Positions 1 to 7,456 of a DNA stretch of 64,000 bases are shown one piece after another. Below the pieces are notes generated by a model. It was not told where the DNA came from, searched no databases, and was given only the letters and a program-made list of their open reading frames with translations. Source of the DNA: Synechococcus sp. SynAce01 (GTDB lineage Bacteria; Cyanobacteriota; Cyanobacteriia; PCC-6307; Cyanobiaceae). How positions within the stretch are numbered: the stretch's first letter is position 1; each line of letters opens with the position of its first letter. Position numbers and translations under genes: made by a program. Location of the stretch: the NCBI RefSeq assembly GCF_001885215.1, contig NZ_CP018091.1, forward strand, positions 2,294,001 through 2,358,000. The letters run 5' to 3'.

Positions 1-770
1 TCCAGCAGCTGCGGCAGCGGACTGGCGGTGGCGTAGTAGGCCTCGGCTGAGGCGAAGCCCCAGCGCGGCGCGGTGATCAGGGCGTCGAAGTCTCGGATGC
101 TGCCCACGTCGGGCAAACCCCGCCGCTCGCGGGGGCTGATGCCATGGGGATCCGCCAGGGTCTGGCGGCGCAGGGCCCGCACCAGCCAGCGTTCGTAGAG
201 CCGGTTGCGCGGCCGGCCGATCGATGCGGAGCAGGCCGCCAGATCGAGCGGGCTGCTGATCACCACCAACCCATCCAGGCCGCTCTGCGGCGTGGAGGCA
301 CCCAGAACAGCGTTGAGCAAGACCGTGCCGCCCAGGGAAAAACCCACCCCGAACAGGGGCCGCTCGCCCGCCAGCTGCCGGGCGAGCGCCAGGGCAGGCT
401 GCAGGTCGCTGTTGCAGTGGGCGGCGTAGGTGCCTCGGGCCAGGGCCCGGCCGGCGCCAGCCCCGCGCAGATTCAGCCGCAGCACCGCAAAGCCAGCCTG
501 TTGCAGCGCCAGGGCCAGGCGGCGCACCCCGGTGGCCTGGCTCGATCCTCCCAGCCCATGCAGCAGCACCACCAGGCCCAGGGGCTCAGCGGCGGCCGGC
601 CGGTCATGCAGGGCCAGCAGCTGCTCCCCCGCTGCGATCGCGATCGGTAGGGGCATCCCTCGATCGATCGGGAACTGGGGCGGCCGGACCGTATCGCGCA
701 GGGTCTGGAGATCCGCCCCCCACCAGGGCGGCCGCGGGCGGAAGGGTGGGACCAGCAGACGCTCAGGCAC
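1..770 (-). CDS. YheT-type alpha/beta hydrolase (3' end cut by window)
   Basis: Predicted serine hydrolase of the YheT/UPF0017 branch of the alpha/beta fold; the substrate is unknown. The reading frame from a GTG at 770 stays open to the window edge, giving 256 codons. It shows the oxyanion-loop motif HGLGGSS and the nucleophile elbow GFSLGG, with LRLNLRGAG between them, the usual order for this family. The catalytic Asp and His would lie beyond the window. The GTG start overlaps the stop of the upstream SDR gene by 8 nt, so the two are probably co-transcribed. No ATG fits better, so the start rests on the overlap and on the N-terminal context. The family call is firm; a specific role is not. 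Confidence 0.82.
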   Translation of the reverse strand, partial: MPERLLVPPFRPRPPWWGADLQTLRDTVRPPQFPIDRGMPLPIAIAAGEQLLALHDRPAAAEPLGLVVLLHGLGGSSQATGVRRLALALQQAGFAVLRLNLRGAGAGRALARGTYAAHCNSDLQPALALARQLAGERPLFGVGFSLGGTVLLNAVLGASTPQSGLDGLVVISSPLDLAACSASIGRPRNRLYERWLVRALRRQTLADPHGISPRERRGLPDVGSIRDFDALITAPRWGFASAEAYYATASPLPQLL

Positions 771-1464
771 GGGCGGGCGTTGCCTCGTGCTGCAACCACT
801 CAGACAGTTGGATTGGCTCGAGCTCCGGGCTGCTGGTCACCTCGATGATCCGGCCGATGGCGGCGGGTTGCTCCAGGGCATCCAGGCAGACCCGGGCCAC
901 CAGGCGGCGCGGAATGCTGTTGCTCTCCTGCTGGTCGGGGCCGCTGAAACGCAGGCCTTCGCTCTCGAGCTGCTCCTCAGACTCCTTGAGTCCGCCGGGG
1001 CGCACCACGGTCCAGTCCAGGCCGCTTTCCTGCAGCCAGCGTTCGCCCAGCCGCTTCCAGATCAGGATCAACCCGAACAGGTTGAGGGGGTGGAAGAGGC
1101 GGCCGCTGCAGAGGGAGCTCACCAGCACCGCCCGCTTCACCCCACTGGCGTGGCAGGCGGCGATCTGGGAACGCATGGCCAGGGCATCCACCTTCAGGGG
1201 GCCGGTCAGATCGATCGATGGGCGTGCCCCGGTGGCGATCACCAGGGCCTCCACGCCCTGCAGGGCCTTCTCAAGGGCGGGGCCATCGCTGAGTTCGAGC
1301 CGAATCAGTTCCGCGCCCTGCAGGCCTTCGGGCACGGCGGAGCTGGGCCGCAGCAGCGCCTTCACCCGATAGCCCCGCCGCAGGGCCTCCTGCACCACCC
1401 GCCAGCCAGTCTTGCCGGAAGCACCGCTGACGGCGACAACGCCTTTCGCTAGGGAATCAGTCAT
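763..1464 (-). CDS. Short-chain dehydrogenase-like NAD(P)-binding protein (atypical SDR)
   Basis: 233-aa atypical SDR of the NAD(P)H-binding Tic62/YwnB-like type. It has the dinucleotide-binding motif GASGKTG near residue 14, followed by a Rossmann layout. After AVLVSS there is no clear YxxxK active site, as is common in atypical SDRs, so it may act as a redox sensor or an assembly factor rather than an enzyme. Its stop overlaps the YheT-type hydrolase start by 8 nt, and a 57-aa ORF ends 9 nt upstream, so three genes probably form one minus-strand unit. The exact substrate cannot be read from the sequence. Confidence 0.85.
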   Translation of the reverse strand: MTDSLAKGVVAVSGASGKTGWRVVQEALRRGYRVKALLRPSSAVPEGLQGAELIRLELSDGPALEKALQGVEALVIATGARPSIDLTGPLKVDALAMRSQIAACHASGVKRAVLVSSLCSGRLFHPLNLFGLILIWKRLGERWLQESGLDWTVVRPGGLKESEEQLESEGLRFSGPDQQESNSIPRRLVARVCLDALEQPAAIGRIIEVTSSPELEPIQLSEWLQHEATPARA

Positions 1465-1473
1465 GGCTGGAAT

Positions 1474-1647
1474 TCAAAGCAGCGGAAGCAGCTCCTGTTC
1501 TAGGCATCGGGCCGGGCCCAGCTGACCGACGCTGCGCAACAGCCGTGCCCGCAGGATGAGCGGATCGAGGTCACATTCCAGGCGCAGACAACGCTGCAGG
1601 TGGAGGCGACATCCCGGCGCTGGTGGAAAGGCTGAACCCTGGGCCAT
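1474..1647 (-). CDS. Small conserved-looking hypothetical protein (57 aa)
   Basis: Unrecognised 57-aa ORF starting at an ATG at 1647 and ending 9 nt before the SDR start, in the same direction. It has no membrane segment. The composition is Leu/Arg-rich with four Cys, and the C-terminal half (DLDPLILRARLLRSVGQLG) looks like an amphipathic helix. Support comes from its position directly in front of the SDR gene, its filling an otherwise empty gap, and protein-like composition. It could be a chance ORF in GC-rich DNA; homology in other picocyanobacteria would decide. Confidence 0.45.
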   Translation of the reverse strand: MAQGSAFPPAPGCRLHLQRCLRLECDLDPLILRARLLRSVGQLGPARCLEQELLPLL

Positions 1648-1776
1648 GGCCGGAAGTTAAAGAAACCCCGGCCCCGCGCGCCTGACGAGAAACACTCATT
1701 CATCCCTTCCCCCACCACAATCTGTTCAGCAGCGCCATTGATTCGGCCGCACAATGACGGTCCCGGGTCCGTGGCC

Positions 1777-3219
1777 ATGGCTTTCCCTTCCTTTGACCTG
1801 GCCGCCGGGCCATCGCCAGCGGGAGCACCGGCTCTGCCCAGGCCGCGCCAGTGGCAGAGCCAGATGATTGCCCTGCTGCGCCGCCGCCTGGAGCGTGGCA
1901 GCCAGGATGTGCTCATCCATGCCGGCCCCGGTGCGGGCAAAACGCTCGGGGCCCTGCTCAGCTTTCAGCGACTGCAGCAAGAAGGGAAGCTCAGCCATCT
2001 GCTGGTGTTCTGTCATCGCAGTTCGATCGCCGATCAGTGGCGAACGGCGGCCCGCGGGCTCGGCATCGAACTGGCGCTCTGGCAAGGCGAGGCTGCCGAG
2101 CTGCCCAAGGGCGGTGGTCTGTTACTCACCTACCAGGGAGCGGCCCGGCAGCTGGAGAGGGTCGAGAAAGGGCTGGCCTGGGTGAGGGCTGCCAAGGTGC
2201 TGGCGATCGCCGATGAGGTGCACCACCTGGGGGTGGATCCGGACGAACCGGAGTCCACCGCCTGGGGTCATGCCTTTGAGCGCCTCAGCCAGGCCTGCGT
2301 GTTGCGCCTGGGGCTGAGCGGCACGCCGTTTCGGGCCGACAACCTGGCCTTCTGCGCTGCCAGTCGCGTTCTTGAGTGGGAAGACGGTGAGCGGGTCGAG
2401 CGGATCGCGGCGGATCTGAGCGTCGAGCCCCGGCAGCTGATCGCGGCCGGGGATGTGCGCCCCCTGGAGTTCCGCTTCCAGGACGGCTGGGTCGACCATG
2501 GCCGCACGGGTGAATCGGAGCGCTCGGCGTTGTCGCTGGAAGGGCGCGAAAGCTGGCGAGCCCGGAACCTGCGCCGGGCGATCCAGCTGGGCGACCCCAG
2601 CAGCATCGCCTTGCGGGTTCTGGTGTTGGCCCGTTGCAAGCTGGCCAAGTTGCGCTCTGGCGAGCATCGCGGAGCGGGTGGCCTGGTGATCGCCCGGGAT
2701 ATTGACCATGCCAGGAGGATCGCCGGGCTGCTCGAAGAGGAGGGGGATCGGGTGTTCCTGGTCCATTCCCAGGATTCCGAAGCGGCCAGTCGCCTGGAGG
2801 CCTTCCGCCGTGGCGAGGCTGACTGGCTGGTGAGTGTGGATATGTGCGCCGAGGGGTTCGACGCACCGCGCCTGCGGGTGGTGGCCTACCTGACCACGGT
2901 GGTGACCCGCAGCCGTTTCGTACAGGCGATCACCCGGGCCGTGCGCATGGAGGCGGAGCGCTGCGCCGTTGAGGCGATTCCTCGCCACGCTTCCTTCGTG
3001 TTCGCTCCCGCCGATCCCCGGCTGATCGGCTTTGCCCGCAGCTGGTCGGTGGCCGAGCCCTACCTGATCCGGCCCAAGCCCGTGGCGGTGGCCCATCTAC
3101 AGGCAGGCGGAGCCGGTGGCAGCGCGGCGCTGCCCCTGCAGGCGCTGCGCGAGGGGGTTGGTGAGCTGATCCGCCTCAAAGGCCCTCAGCTTCCCCCGTT
3201 TGTGGCCCGCCAGGCCTGA
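1777..3219 (+). CDS. Superfamily 2 DNA/RNA helicase (DEAD/DEAH-like)
   Basis: Predicted ATP-dependent helicase or translocase. Counting from an in-frame TTG at 1738, it shows Walker A GPGAGKT (63-69), motif II DEVHH (159-163), motif III-like SGTPF (194-198), motif V-like MCAEGFDAP (369-377) and the arginine-finger motif VI QAITRAVRM (396-404). The layout is the two RecA domains of restriction-type or UvrB-like SF2 helicases. I chose ATG 1777 (residue 14 of the longer frame) because protein-like sequence begins there; TTG 1738 and GTG 1771 are alternatives. No nuclease domain or adjacent methylase is present, so a restriction role is not supported. It stands alone between divergent units. Confidence 0.88.
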   Translation: MAFPSFDLAAGPSPAGAPALPRPRQWQSQMIALLRRRLERGSQDVLIHAGPGAGKTLGALLSFQRLQQEGKLSHLLVFCHRSSIADQWRTAARGLGIELALWQGEAAELPKGGGLLLTYQGAARQLERVEKGLAWVRAAKVLAIADEVHHLGVDPDEPESTAWGHAFERLSQACVLRLGLSGTPFRADNLAFCAASRVLEWEDGERVERIAADLSVEPRQLIAAGDVRPLEFRFQDGWVDHGRTGESERSALSLEGRESWRARNLRRAIQLGDPSSIALRVLVLARCKLAKLRSGEHRGAGGLVIARDIDHARRIAGLLEEEGDRVFLVHSQDSEAASRLEAFRRGEADWLVSVDMCAEGFDAPRLRVVAYLTTVVTRSRFVQAITRAVRMEAERCAVEAIPRHASFVFAPADPRLIGFARSWSVAEPYLIRPKPVAVAHLQAGGAGGSAALPLQALREGVGELIRLKGPQLPPFVARQA

Positions 3220-3327
3220 GCTGCAGCCTTGACTACATTGCCGTTCTCAAAAAAATGCGACGTTCGCTTCACAACACCACTGAAGGTCTGCTTGGCCGCC
3301 AGTTTGGTAACGATTCGGAGTTAGGCC

Positions 3328-3597
3328 ATGGACCATGCGTCTCTCCAACGCCACTTGTCTCCCTTGGTGCATTGGGCGATCTCTCGGATGGCCCAGCTCG
3401 ATGCTGAGCAGCGCTACGAGGAGAGTTTTGCCTTGTCCGAAGAATTCCGTGACTGGATCGTCTGCCTCGACGACCATGCCGAACGCCTCGACGTTCTGAT
3501 CACGCCCTTCAGAACGCCGTTTGACCCCAAGCAGCCGCGAAAGTGCTCGGACGGTGCTGGCACTTTTCAGAGAACGGAGCAGCAGGCCGCGGATTGA
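3328..3597 (+). CDS. Hypothetical protein (89 aa)
   Basis: I do not recognise this family. The 89-residue soluble protein is acidic and helical in its first 60 residues and has a polar, Gln/Arg-rich tail. The ATG is preceded by a GGAG at about 3318, a plausible ribosome binding site. It lies between the helicase and the infA gene, which converges on it. No signal peptide or membrane segment is visible. Coding character (helical, charged, biased composition) supports a real gene, but no function can be given. Confidence 0.6.
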   Translation: MDHASLQRHLSPLVHWAISRMAQLDAEQRYEESFALSEEFRDWIVCLDDHAERLDVLITPFRTPFDPKQPRKCSDGAGTFQRTEQQAAD

Positions 3598-3630
3598 ACG
3601 CACAGCTTGAACGCAGCGCAGAGCGCTGAC

Positions 3631-3900
3631 TCAGCGGCGCCTGGGGCCACCGGGTCGGTTGCCGCCCGGGCGGGGGCCGGTGGTGCCGGCGTTGCGTTCG
3701 CGGTAGGTGATCCGGCCGCGGGTGAGGTCATAGGGGCTGATCTCGACCAGCACCTTGTCGCCAGCCAGCAGCTTGATGCGGAACTTGGTGAGCTTTCCGG
3801 CGGCACGGCAGAGGCACTGGTGACCGGAAGGCTGATCGAGGGTGACCAGGTAGAACCCATTGCCCTGTTCCTTCTCGATCACACCCGAGGTTTCGATCAT
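3631..3900 (-). CDS. infA: Translation initiation factor IF-1
   Basis: Single OB-fold initiation factor that binds the 30S A site with IF-2 and IF-3. The protein begins MIETSGVIEKEQ and keeps the family pattern SPYDLTRGRITYR near residues 56-68. It is 89 aa against the usual 70-75, because a Gly/Pro/Arg-rich tail of about 18 residues follows the fold; such basic tails occur in picocyanobacteria. Its N-terminus is divergent from the usual KEDxIEMEG, so it may be a paralogue of a canonical IF-1 elsewhere. It is monocistronic and divergent from the pseudouridine synthase. Confidence 0.85.
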   Translation of the reverse strand: MIETSGVIEKEQGNGFYLVTLDQPSGHQCLCRAAGKLTKFRIKLLAGDKVLVEISPYDLTRGRITYRERNAGTTGPRPGGNRPGGPRRR

Positions 3901-3998
3901 GCGGGACTGGTGCTCAAAGCGGAGAATTGATTCAGCTTAAATTGACGCCTCGCCAGCCCAGGCGGTGGCTAGGGTCACCCCTCGCCTGAGGCCTTCTT

Positions 3999-4097
3999 TT
4001 GATCACTCCGCCCCTATCGCTGGATCTCGGTCTGCTGTTGATCTCGATCGGGGTGGTGAACCTCTGGAAAGCGCGCCAGAACAGCAACCCCAGCTGA
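3999..4097 (+). CDS. Possible single-span membrane microprotein (32 aa, TTG start)
   Basis: A 32-codon ORF from TTG 3999 (in-frame stop at 3987) to TGA 4097. It encodes one hydrophobic helix (LGLLLISIGVVNLW) followed by a basic, polar tail (KARQNSNPS), the inside-positive pattern of a small membrane protein. It is in the same frame as, and ends 9 nt before, the pseudouridine synthase start. There is no ATG and no strong ribosome binding site. It may be a leader or microprotein gene, or chance; I rate it low. Confidence 0.3.
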   Translation: MITPPLSLDLGLLLISIGVVNLWKARQNSNPS

Positions 4098-4106
4098 GCA
4101 GCGCCG

Positions 4107-4775
4107 TTGGCCGTTCTGCTGTTTCACAAGCCCTATGGGGTGTTGAGCCAGTTCACGCCTGAACCCGGCAGTTCCTGGGCCAGCCTCGCTGCGTTCATTG
4201 ATGTCCCCGGCGTCTATGCCGCCGGCCGCCTCGATGCCGACAGTGAGGGCCTGTTGCTGCTCACCAGCTCCGGCCCCCTGCAGCAACGGCTCACCGATCC
4301 CCGCTGGGGCCACTGGCGCCGCTATGCGGTTCAGGTGGAGGGCACGGTCACGCCAGACCATCTGCAGCAGCTGCGCAGTGGGATGATCGTGCAGGGGAAG
4401 CGCACCCTGCCGGCGAAGGCCGCCCTGCTCGCCGATCCCGCCGTTGCTGAGCGGCAGCCCCCGATCCGGCACCGCCTTTCCGTGCCCACCGGCTGGCTTG
4501 AGCTGGAGTTGCGCGAAGGCCGCAACCGCCAGGTCCGGCGCATGACGGCCGCCGTCGGACTGCCCACCCTGCGCCTGATTCGCACCGCCATTGATCTGAT
4601 GGACGGCCAAGCGCCGCTCAACCTTGAAGGCCTGGCCCCTGGCCAGTGGCGGCAGGCTGATTCAGGCGAAAATGCGCGTCTTGAGGGGGTGCTGCGGCGC
4701 CCAGCCGTTCACTCTCCAGGACGCGGCGGCAGGGCCGGCGGCGGAAAGGGTGGCCAGGGTGGCGCCGGTGGGTAA
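4107..4775 (+). CDS. Pseudouridine synthase, RsuA/RluE family
   Basis: Isomerises uridine to pseudouridine in rRNA. The catalytic motif GRLDADSEGLLLLT (around residues 40-53) carries the active Asp. The opening FHKPYGVLSQF and late EGRNRQVRRMTAAVG motifs are those of RsuA/RluB/E/F. No N-terminal S4 domain is present, as in RluE. A stop at 4095-4097 in the same frame forces a start after it, so TTG 4107 is the only reasonable choice. The last 35 residues are low-complexity Gly/Arg (GRGGRAGGGKGG), possibly RNA-binding. RluE (23S) and RsuA (16S) cannot be told apart here. Confidence 0.85.
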   Translation: MAVLLFHKPYGVLSQFTPEPGSSWASLAAFIDVPGVYAAGRLDADSEGLLLLTSSGPLQQRLTDPRWGHWRRYAVQVEGTVTPDHLQQLRSGMIVQGKRTLPAKAALLADPAVAERQPPIRHRLSVPTGWLELELREGRNRQVRRMTAAVGLPTLRLIRTAIDLMDGQAPLNLEGLAPGQWRQADSGENARLEGVLRRPAVHSPGRGGRAGGGKGGQGGAGG

Positions 4776-4833
4776 GGCGGTTTCGCGAGGGCTGCCCCTG
4801 CGTTCAGCTGATCACGCTTGAGCAGATCAGCGT

Positions 4834-5049
4834 TCAGCCGATCACCTGTTGCAGTTCCCGCGCCGTTTGCAACTGGCCGTAGTAATAGTTGGCGCGCGAG
4901 CGGCGATCGGGATCCTCAAGGGAATCAAAAGCATCGAAGCCAACAGTCAGCCAGAGTTCATGGCCGCAGCAGCGATTCAGTTCCTCCACCGCCTCCTGCT
5001 CAAGGTTGGCGAGACGGCGCTGCAGGTTTTTGATCTGGGCAATGGACAT
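4834..5049 (-). CDS. Hypothetical cyanobacterial protein (71 aa)
   Basis: 71-aa soluble protein starting MSIAQIKNLQRRLANLEQEA. The first 30 residues form a heptad-like coiled coil and the middle keeps a Trp-Leu-Thr and DAFDSLEDPDRRSRANYYYG stretch. It is probably a conserved cyanobacterial family without known function. The ATG at 5049 was preferred over longer in-frame starts because the extra N-terminal residues would overlap the ycf39 end with non-protein-like sequence. It lies downstream of ycf39 on the same strand. Confidence 0.7.
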   Translation of the reverse strand: MSIAQIKNLQRRLANLEQEAVEELNRCCGHELWLTVGFDAFDSLEDPDRRSRANYYYGQLQTARELQQVIG

Positions 5050-5128
5050 GGCGTGCAAGAGCTGGAGGGGTGAGGGCGATACCCAGAGGTGACGGGCAAA
5101 ATCAACGGAAATAGTACGCCTGAACTGC

Positions 5129-6091
5129 TCAGAAGGGAAGTTTTTTCTTGGCATCCTTGGCCAGGTCCACATCCAGCTCCCGCAGCCGCTTCAGGATCGT
5201 GCCGAAATACTCCTTGAGGTAGGCATCGAGGTGGGTCGTCTCGGCTGGATCGAGCCCGAAGGCCGCGTAGCTCTCCTCCATCGGCGCCTCCAGGCTGATC
5301 CCCCCACCGGTCACCTCGTCGAAGGCCAGTCGCTCGGCCACATTCACGCCCGGTTCGAAGAAGGCCGCAATGCCCTGCATCAGCCGGATCAGTACGGGCC
5401 TGACCCGAAACACCCGCGCCGCCTTGCCGCTGTACTTCTCACAGAGCTGGGTGACTTCACCGGTGTTCCAGGCCCTCGGCCCGACCACGGCAAAGGCCTG
5501 ACGGACCGTGGCGGGGTGGTCGAGGGAGGCAACGGCGAAACGGGCCACGTCCTGGGTGTTCATGTAAGCGATCGGCGTTGGCGTGCCGCTCACCCAGACC
5601 GTCTGGCTCTCGAGCACCGGCATGGCGAACTGACCGATCACCCCCTGCATGAAGGCCACACACCGCAGGATCGTGTAGTCAAGATCTGACTCGATCAACA
5701 ACTGCTCGGTGCAGTATTTGATCTCCATCAGCGGCACGCTGCGGTGCTTTTCGGCATCCAGCAACGACACAAAGATGAAGCGCTTCACCGCCGCCGCCCG
5801 GCAGGCGTTGATCAAATTGAGCTTGCCGCTCCAATCGATCGTGTAGATGCTGTGGTTGTCGGTGGCGCGGGCCGTGGCGGCGTCGATGACCGCGTCTTGA
5901 CCCTCCAGGGCGTAGTCGAGGCTGGCAGGCTCGAGCAGGTCGCCGCGGGTGAGCTCGCAGCCCCATTCCTGCAGAAACGAAGCCTTGCGCGGTGAGCGCA
6001 CCATGCAGCGCACCTGATGCCCCTGATCGAGTGCGCGGCGGGCGATCTGGCGACCCAGCGTTCCCGTGCCACCGACGACCAGAACCTGCAT
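5129..6091 (-). CDS. ycf39: Ycf39/HCF244-type photosystem II assembly protein
   Basis: Atypical SDR that, in cyanobacteria, helps insert chlorophyll into newly made D1 during photosystem II assembly. The 320-aa protein opens with VLVVGGTGTLGRQIARRAL (NAD(P)-binding GGTGTLG), continues with ATDNHSIYTIDWSGKLNLI and has the family's C-terminal EEFGTIL/YFGTIL-type region. Length matches Ycf39 (about 320). It lies downstream of petM and the Trm1 gene, all on the minus strand, which places it among photosynthesis functions. The stop lies close to the downstream hypothetical gene. Family call is firm. Confidence 0.92.
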   Translation of the reverse strand: MQVLVVGGTGTLGRQIARRALDQGHQVRCMVRSPRKASFLQEWGCELTRGDLLEPASLDYALEGQDAVIDAATARATDNHSIYTIDWSGKLNLINACRAAAVKRFIFVSLLDAEKHRSVPLMEIKYCTEQLLIESDLDYTILRCVAFMQGVIGQFAMPVLESQTVWVSGTPTPIAYMNTQDVARFAVASLDHPATVRQAFAVVGPRAWNTGEVTQLCEKYSGKAARVFRVRPVLIRLMQGIAAFFEPGVNVAERLAFDEVTGGGISLEAPMEESYAAFGLDPAETTHLDAYLKEYFGTILKRLRELDVDLAKDAKKKLPF

Positions 6092-6166
6092 GAACCACGG
6101 GCGGCGAAGGGCTGAGCCTAAAGCTGCGACAAGACCTGACGCGGGCCGACAGGGGTGCCAGCTGGT

Positions 6167-6265
6167 TCAGTCTTTCTGCAACTTGAGCAGCACGGCGCCG
6201 CCGACCAAGCCGACCGGAATCAGCACCCAGAAGATCGCTGCGATGCCGAAGATTTCTGAGGCCAT
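6167..6265 (-). CDS. petM: Cytochrome b6-f complex subunit 7 (PetM)
   Basis: 32-aa single-span subunit of the thylakoid cytochrome b6f complex. It begins [19 protein letters not shown] and ends VLLKLQKD, which matches cyanobacterial PetM in length and pattern: a short N-terminus, one transmembrane helix and a charged end. It sits 75 nt upstream of ycf39 and 18 nt after the Trm1 stop, on the same strand. Confidence 0.93.
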   Translation of the reverse strand: MASEIFGIAAIFWVLIPVGLVGGAVLLKLQKD

Positions 6266-6283
6266 GGGAGTGGTCGGGAACGA

Positions 6284-7456
6284 CTACCTATTTAGCGCCT
6301 CCGCCACGCCCAGCACCACGGGCCAGGGCGCGTCGGTGCGCACCTGCGCTGGCATCAGGGCGCTGGCGGACGCCGACCAGCCGTCGCCGCGCAGGGCGCT
6401 CAGCAGCGCGGCCAGTGCCGGTGGCCCACCGCCCAGTCGCTTGCCGATCTCGGCGGTGGGCCAGCAGCGGGCTGGCAGGCCTTCGTCGTCGGCCAAGCGG
6501 GCGAGCAACCGGTTGGCTTCGCGGCCCAGGCTGGGATCAGCTGGGGCCATGGCCGTGAGGGTGGGGCCATGTTGCAAGGGGCCGATCCAGAGTGGTCCGC
6601 TCACCGCCAACGGCCGATCGGCACCGCAGCATGGCGCCCAGGCGCGCAGGCTGATCAGCGGCTGCACCTGCTGGTCCCCGCAGCGGTGGCAATAGGCCGT
6701 CATACCCAGCTGCCTCTCCTCCGCCTCGGCAGGCCGGCGCCGCAGGCGCACCGCCGTGCGGAAGGTGCGCCCCTCACTGAAACTCAGCAGGGGCTCCAGC
6801 CCCCGACCCATCGCCCAGGCCGTGCGGGCGATCACCCCCAGCTGCAGGCGCAGGGCCAACTCCCAGCTGGCTGGATGGGCCCGGGCGGCAGCCCCCAGCA
6901 GCCGGATCGCGGCGGGCCGGTCGTGGCCGGTGGGGGAGCGGCCATCGCTGCTGGCCACATAGAGCACTCCGCCGAAGCTGACCGCATCGAGGGCCAGGGG
7001 CAGCAGGGCACTCGGGCAGCCGAAGGCATCGAGATCGACCAGCTCGAAGCGTTCCTCCCGGATCAGGCAATCGGCCAGCAGTTTCTGGGCCGTGAGTGTG
7101 CTGACCCGCAACGGAGTGGGCAGCCGCAGCCGCAGTGGGGCCAGGTTGGCCTGAAGCAAGGCCAAGCGGTCGGGGTCGGCGTCATTGGCCCACACCGCTT
7201 CGGCCTGGCTTTCCTGGCCGTAGCGCAGGGCGCGAATGCCGCAGCCGGCCATCAGGTCGAGCACCCGCAGCGGGCCGCAGCCCGCCAGCTGGCGCGCCAG
7301 GAGCACGCCAAGATCCCGCGACGGCCGTGAGCTGGCCTGAAAAAAGCCGCTGCCGAGACGCACTCGGGCGGAAGCTTCGCAATAGTGAGAGTCCTCCTGC
7401 GTCGGATCGGCTCCGGTTGTGACAACCCTCTGCCAGCCTGTCGCAACGAGCGGCAT
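6284..7456 (-). CDS. trm1: tRNA (guanine-N2) dimethyltransferase, Trm1 family
   Basis: SAM-dependent enzyme that methylates a guanine N2 in tRNA; Trm1 is archaeal/eukaryotic but also occurs in cyanobacteria. The 390-aa frame has SAM motif I VLDLMAGCGIRALRY, NDADPDRLALLQANL, and the motif IV DLDAFGCPS (usually DPFG). A Cys pair CHRCG with a later CC may bind zinc, as in Trm1 C-terminal domains. Start is uncertain: the ATG at 7456 overlaps the divergent hydrolase start by 38 nt, and GTG codons at 7426 or 7423 would shorten the overlap. Possible old horizontal acquisition. Confidence 0.85.
   Translation of the reverse strand: MPLVATGWQRVVTTGADPTQEDSHYCEASARVRLGSGFFQASSRPSRDLGVLLARQLAGCGPLRVLDLMAGCGIRALRYGQESQAEAVWANDADPDRLALLQANLAPLRLRLPTPLRVSTLTAQKLLADCLIREERFELVDLDAFGCPSALLPLALDAVSFGGVLYVASSDGRSPTGHDRPAAIRLLGAAARAHPASWELALRLQLGVIARTAWAMGRGLEPLLSFSEGRTFRTAVRLRRRPAEAEERQLGMTAYCHRCGDQQVQPLISLRAWAPCCGADRPLAVSGPLWIGPLQHGPTLTAMAPADPSLGREANRLLARLADDEGLPARCWPTAEIGKRLGGGPPALAALLSALRGDGWSASASALMPAQVRTDAPWPVVLGVAEALNR

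Noticed and set aside
430-1452. Long plus-strand ORF (340 aa) over the SDR and hydrolase
   Set aside because: Antisense shadow in GC-rich DNA: repetitive Ala/Gly/Gln/His composition and no domain, while the minus-strand SDR has clear motifs.
3901-4106. 65-aa ORF at 3965-4162 starting MARVTPRL
   Set aside because: Overlaps the pseudouridine synthase start in another frame and has no coding character.
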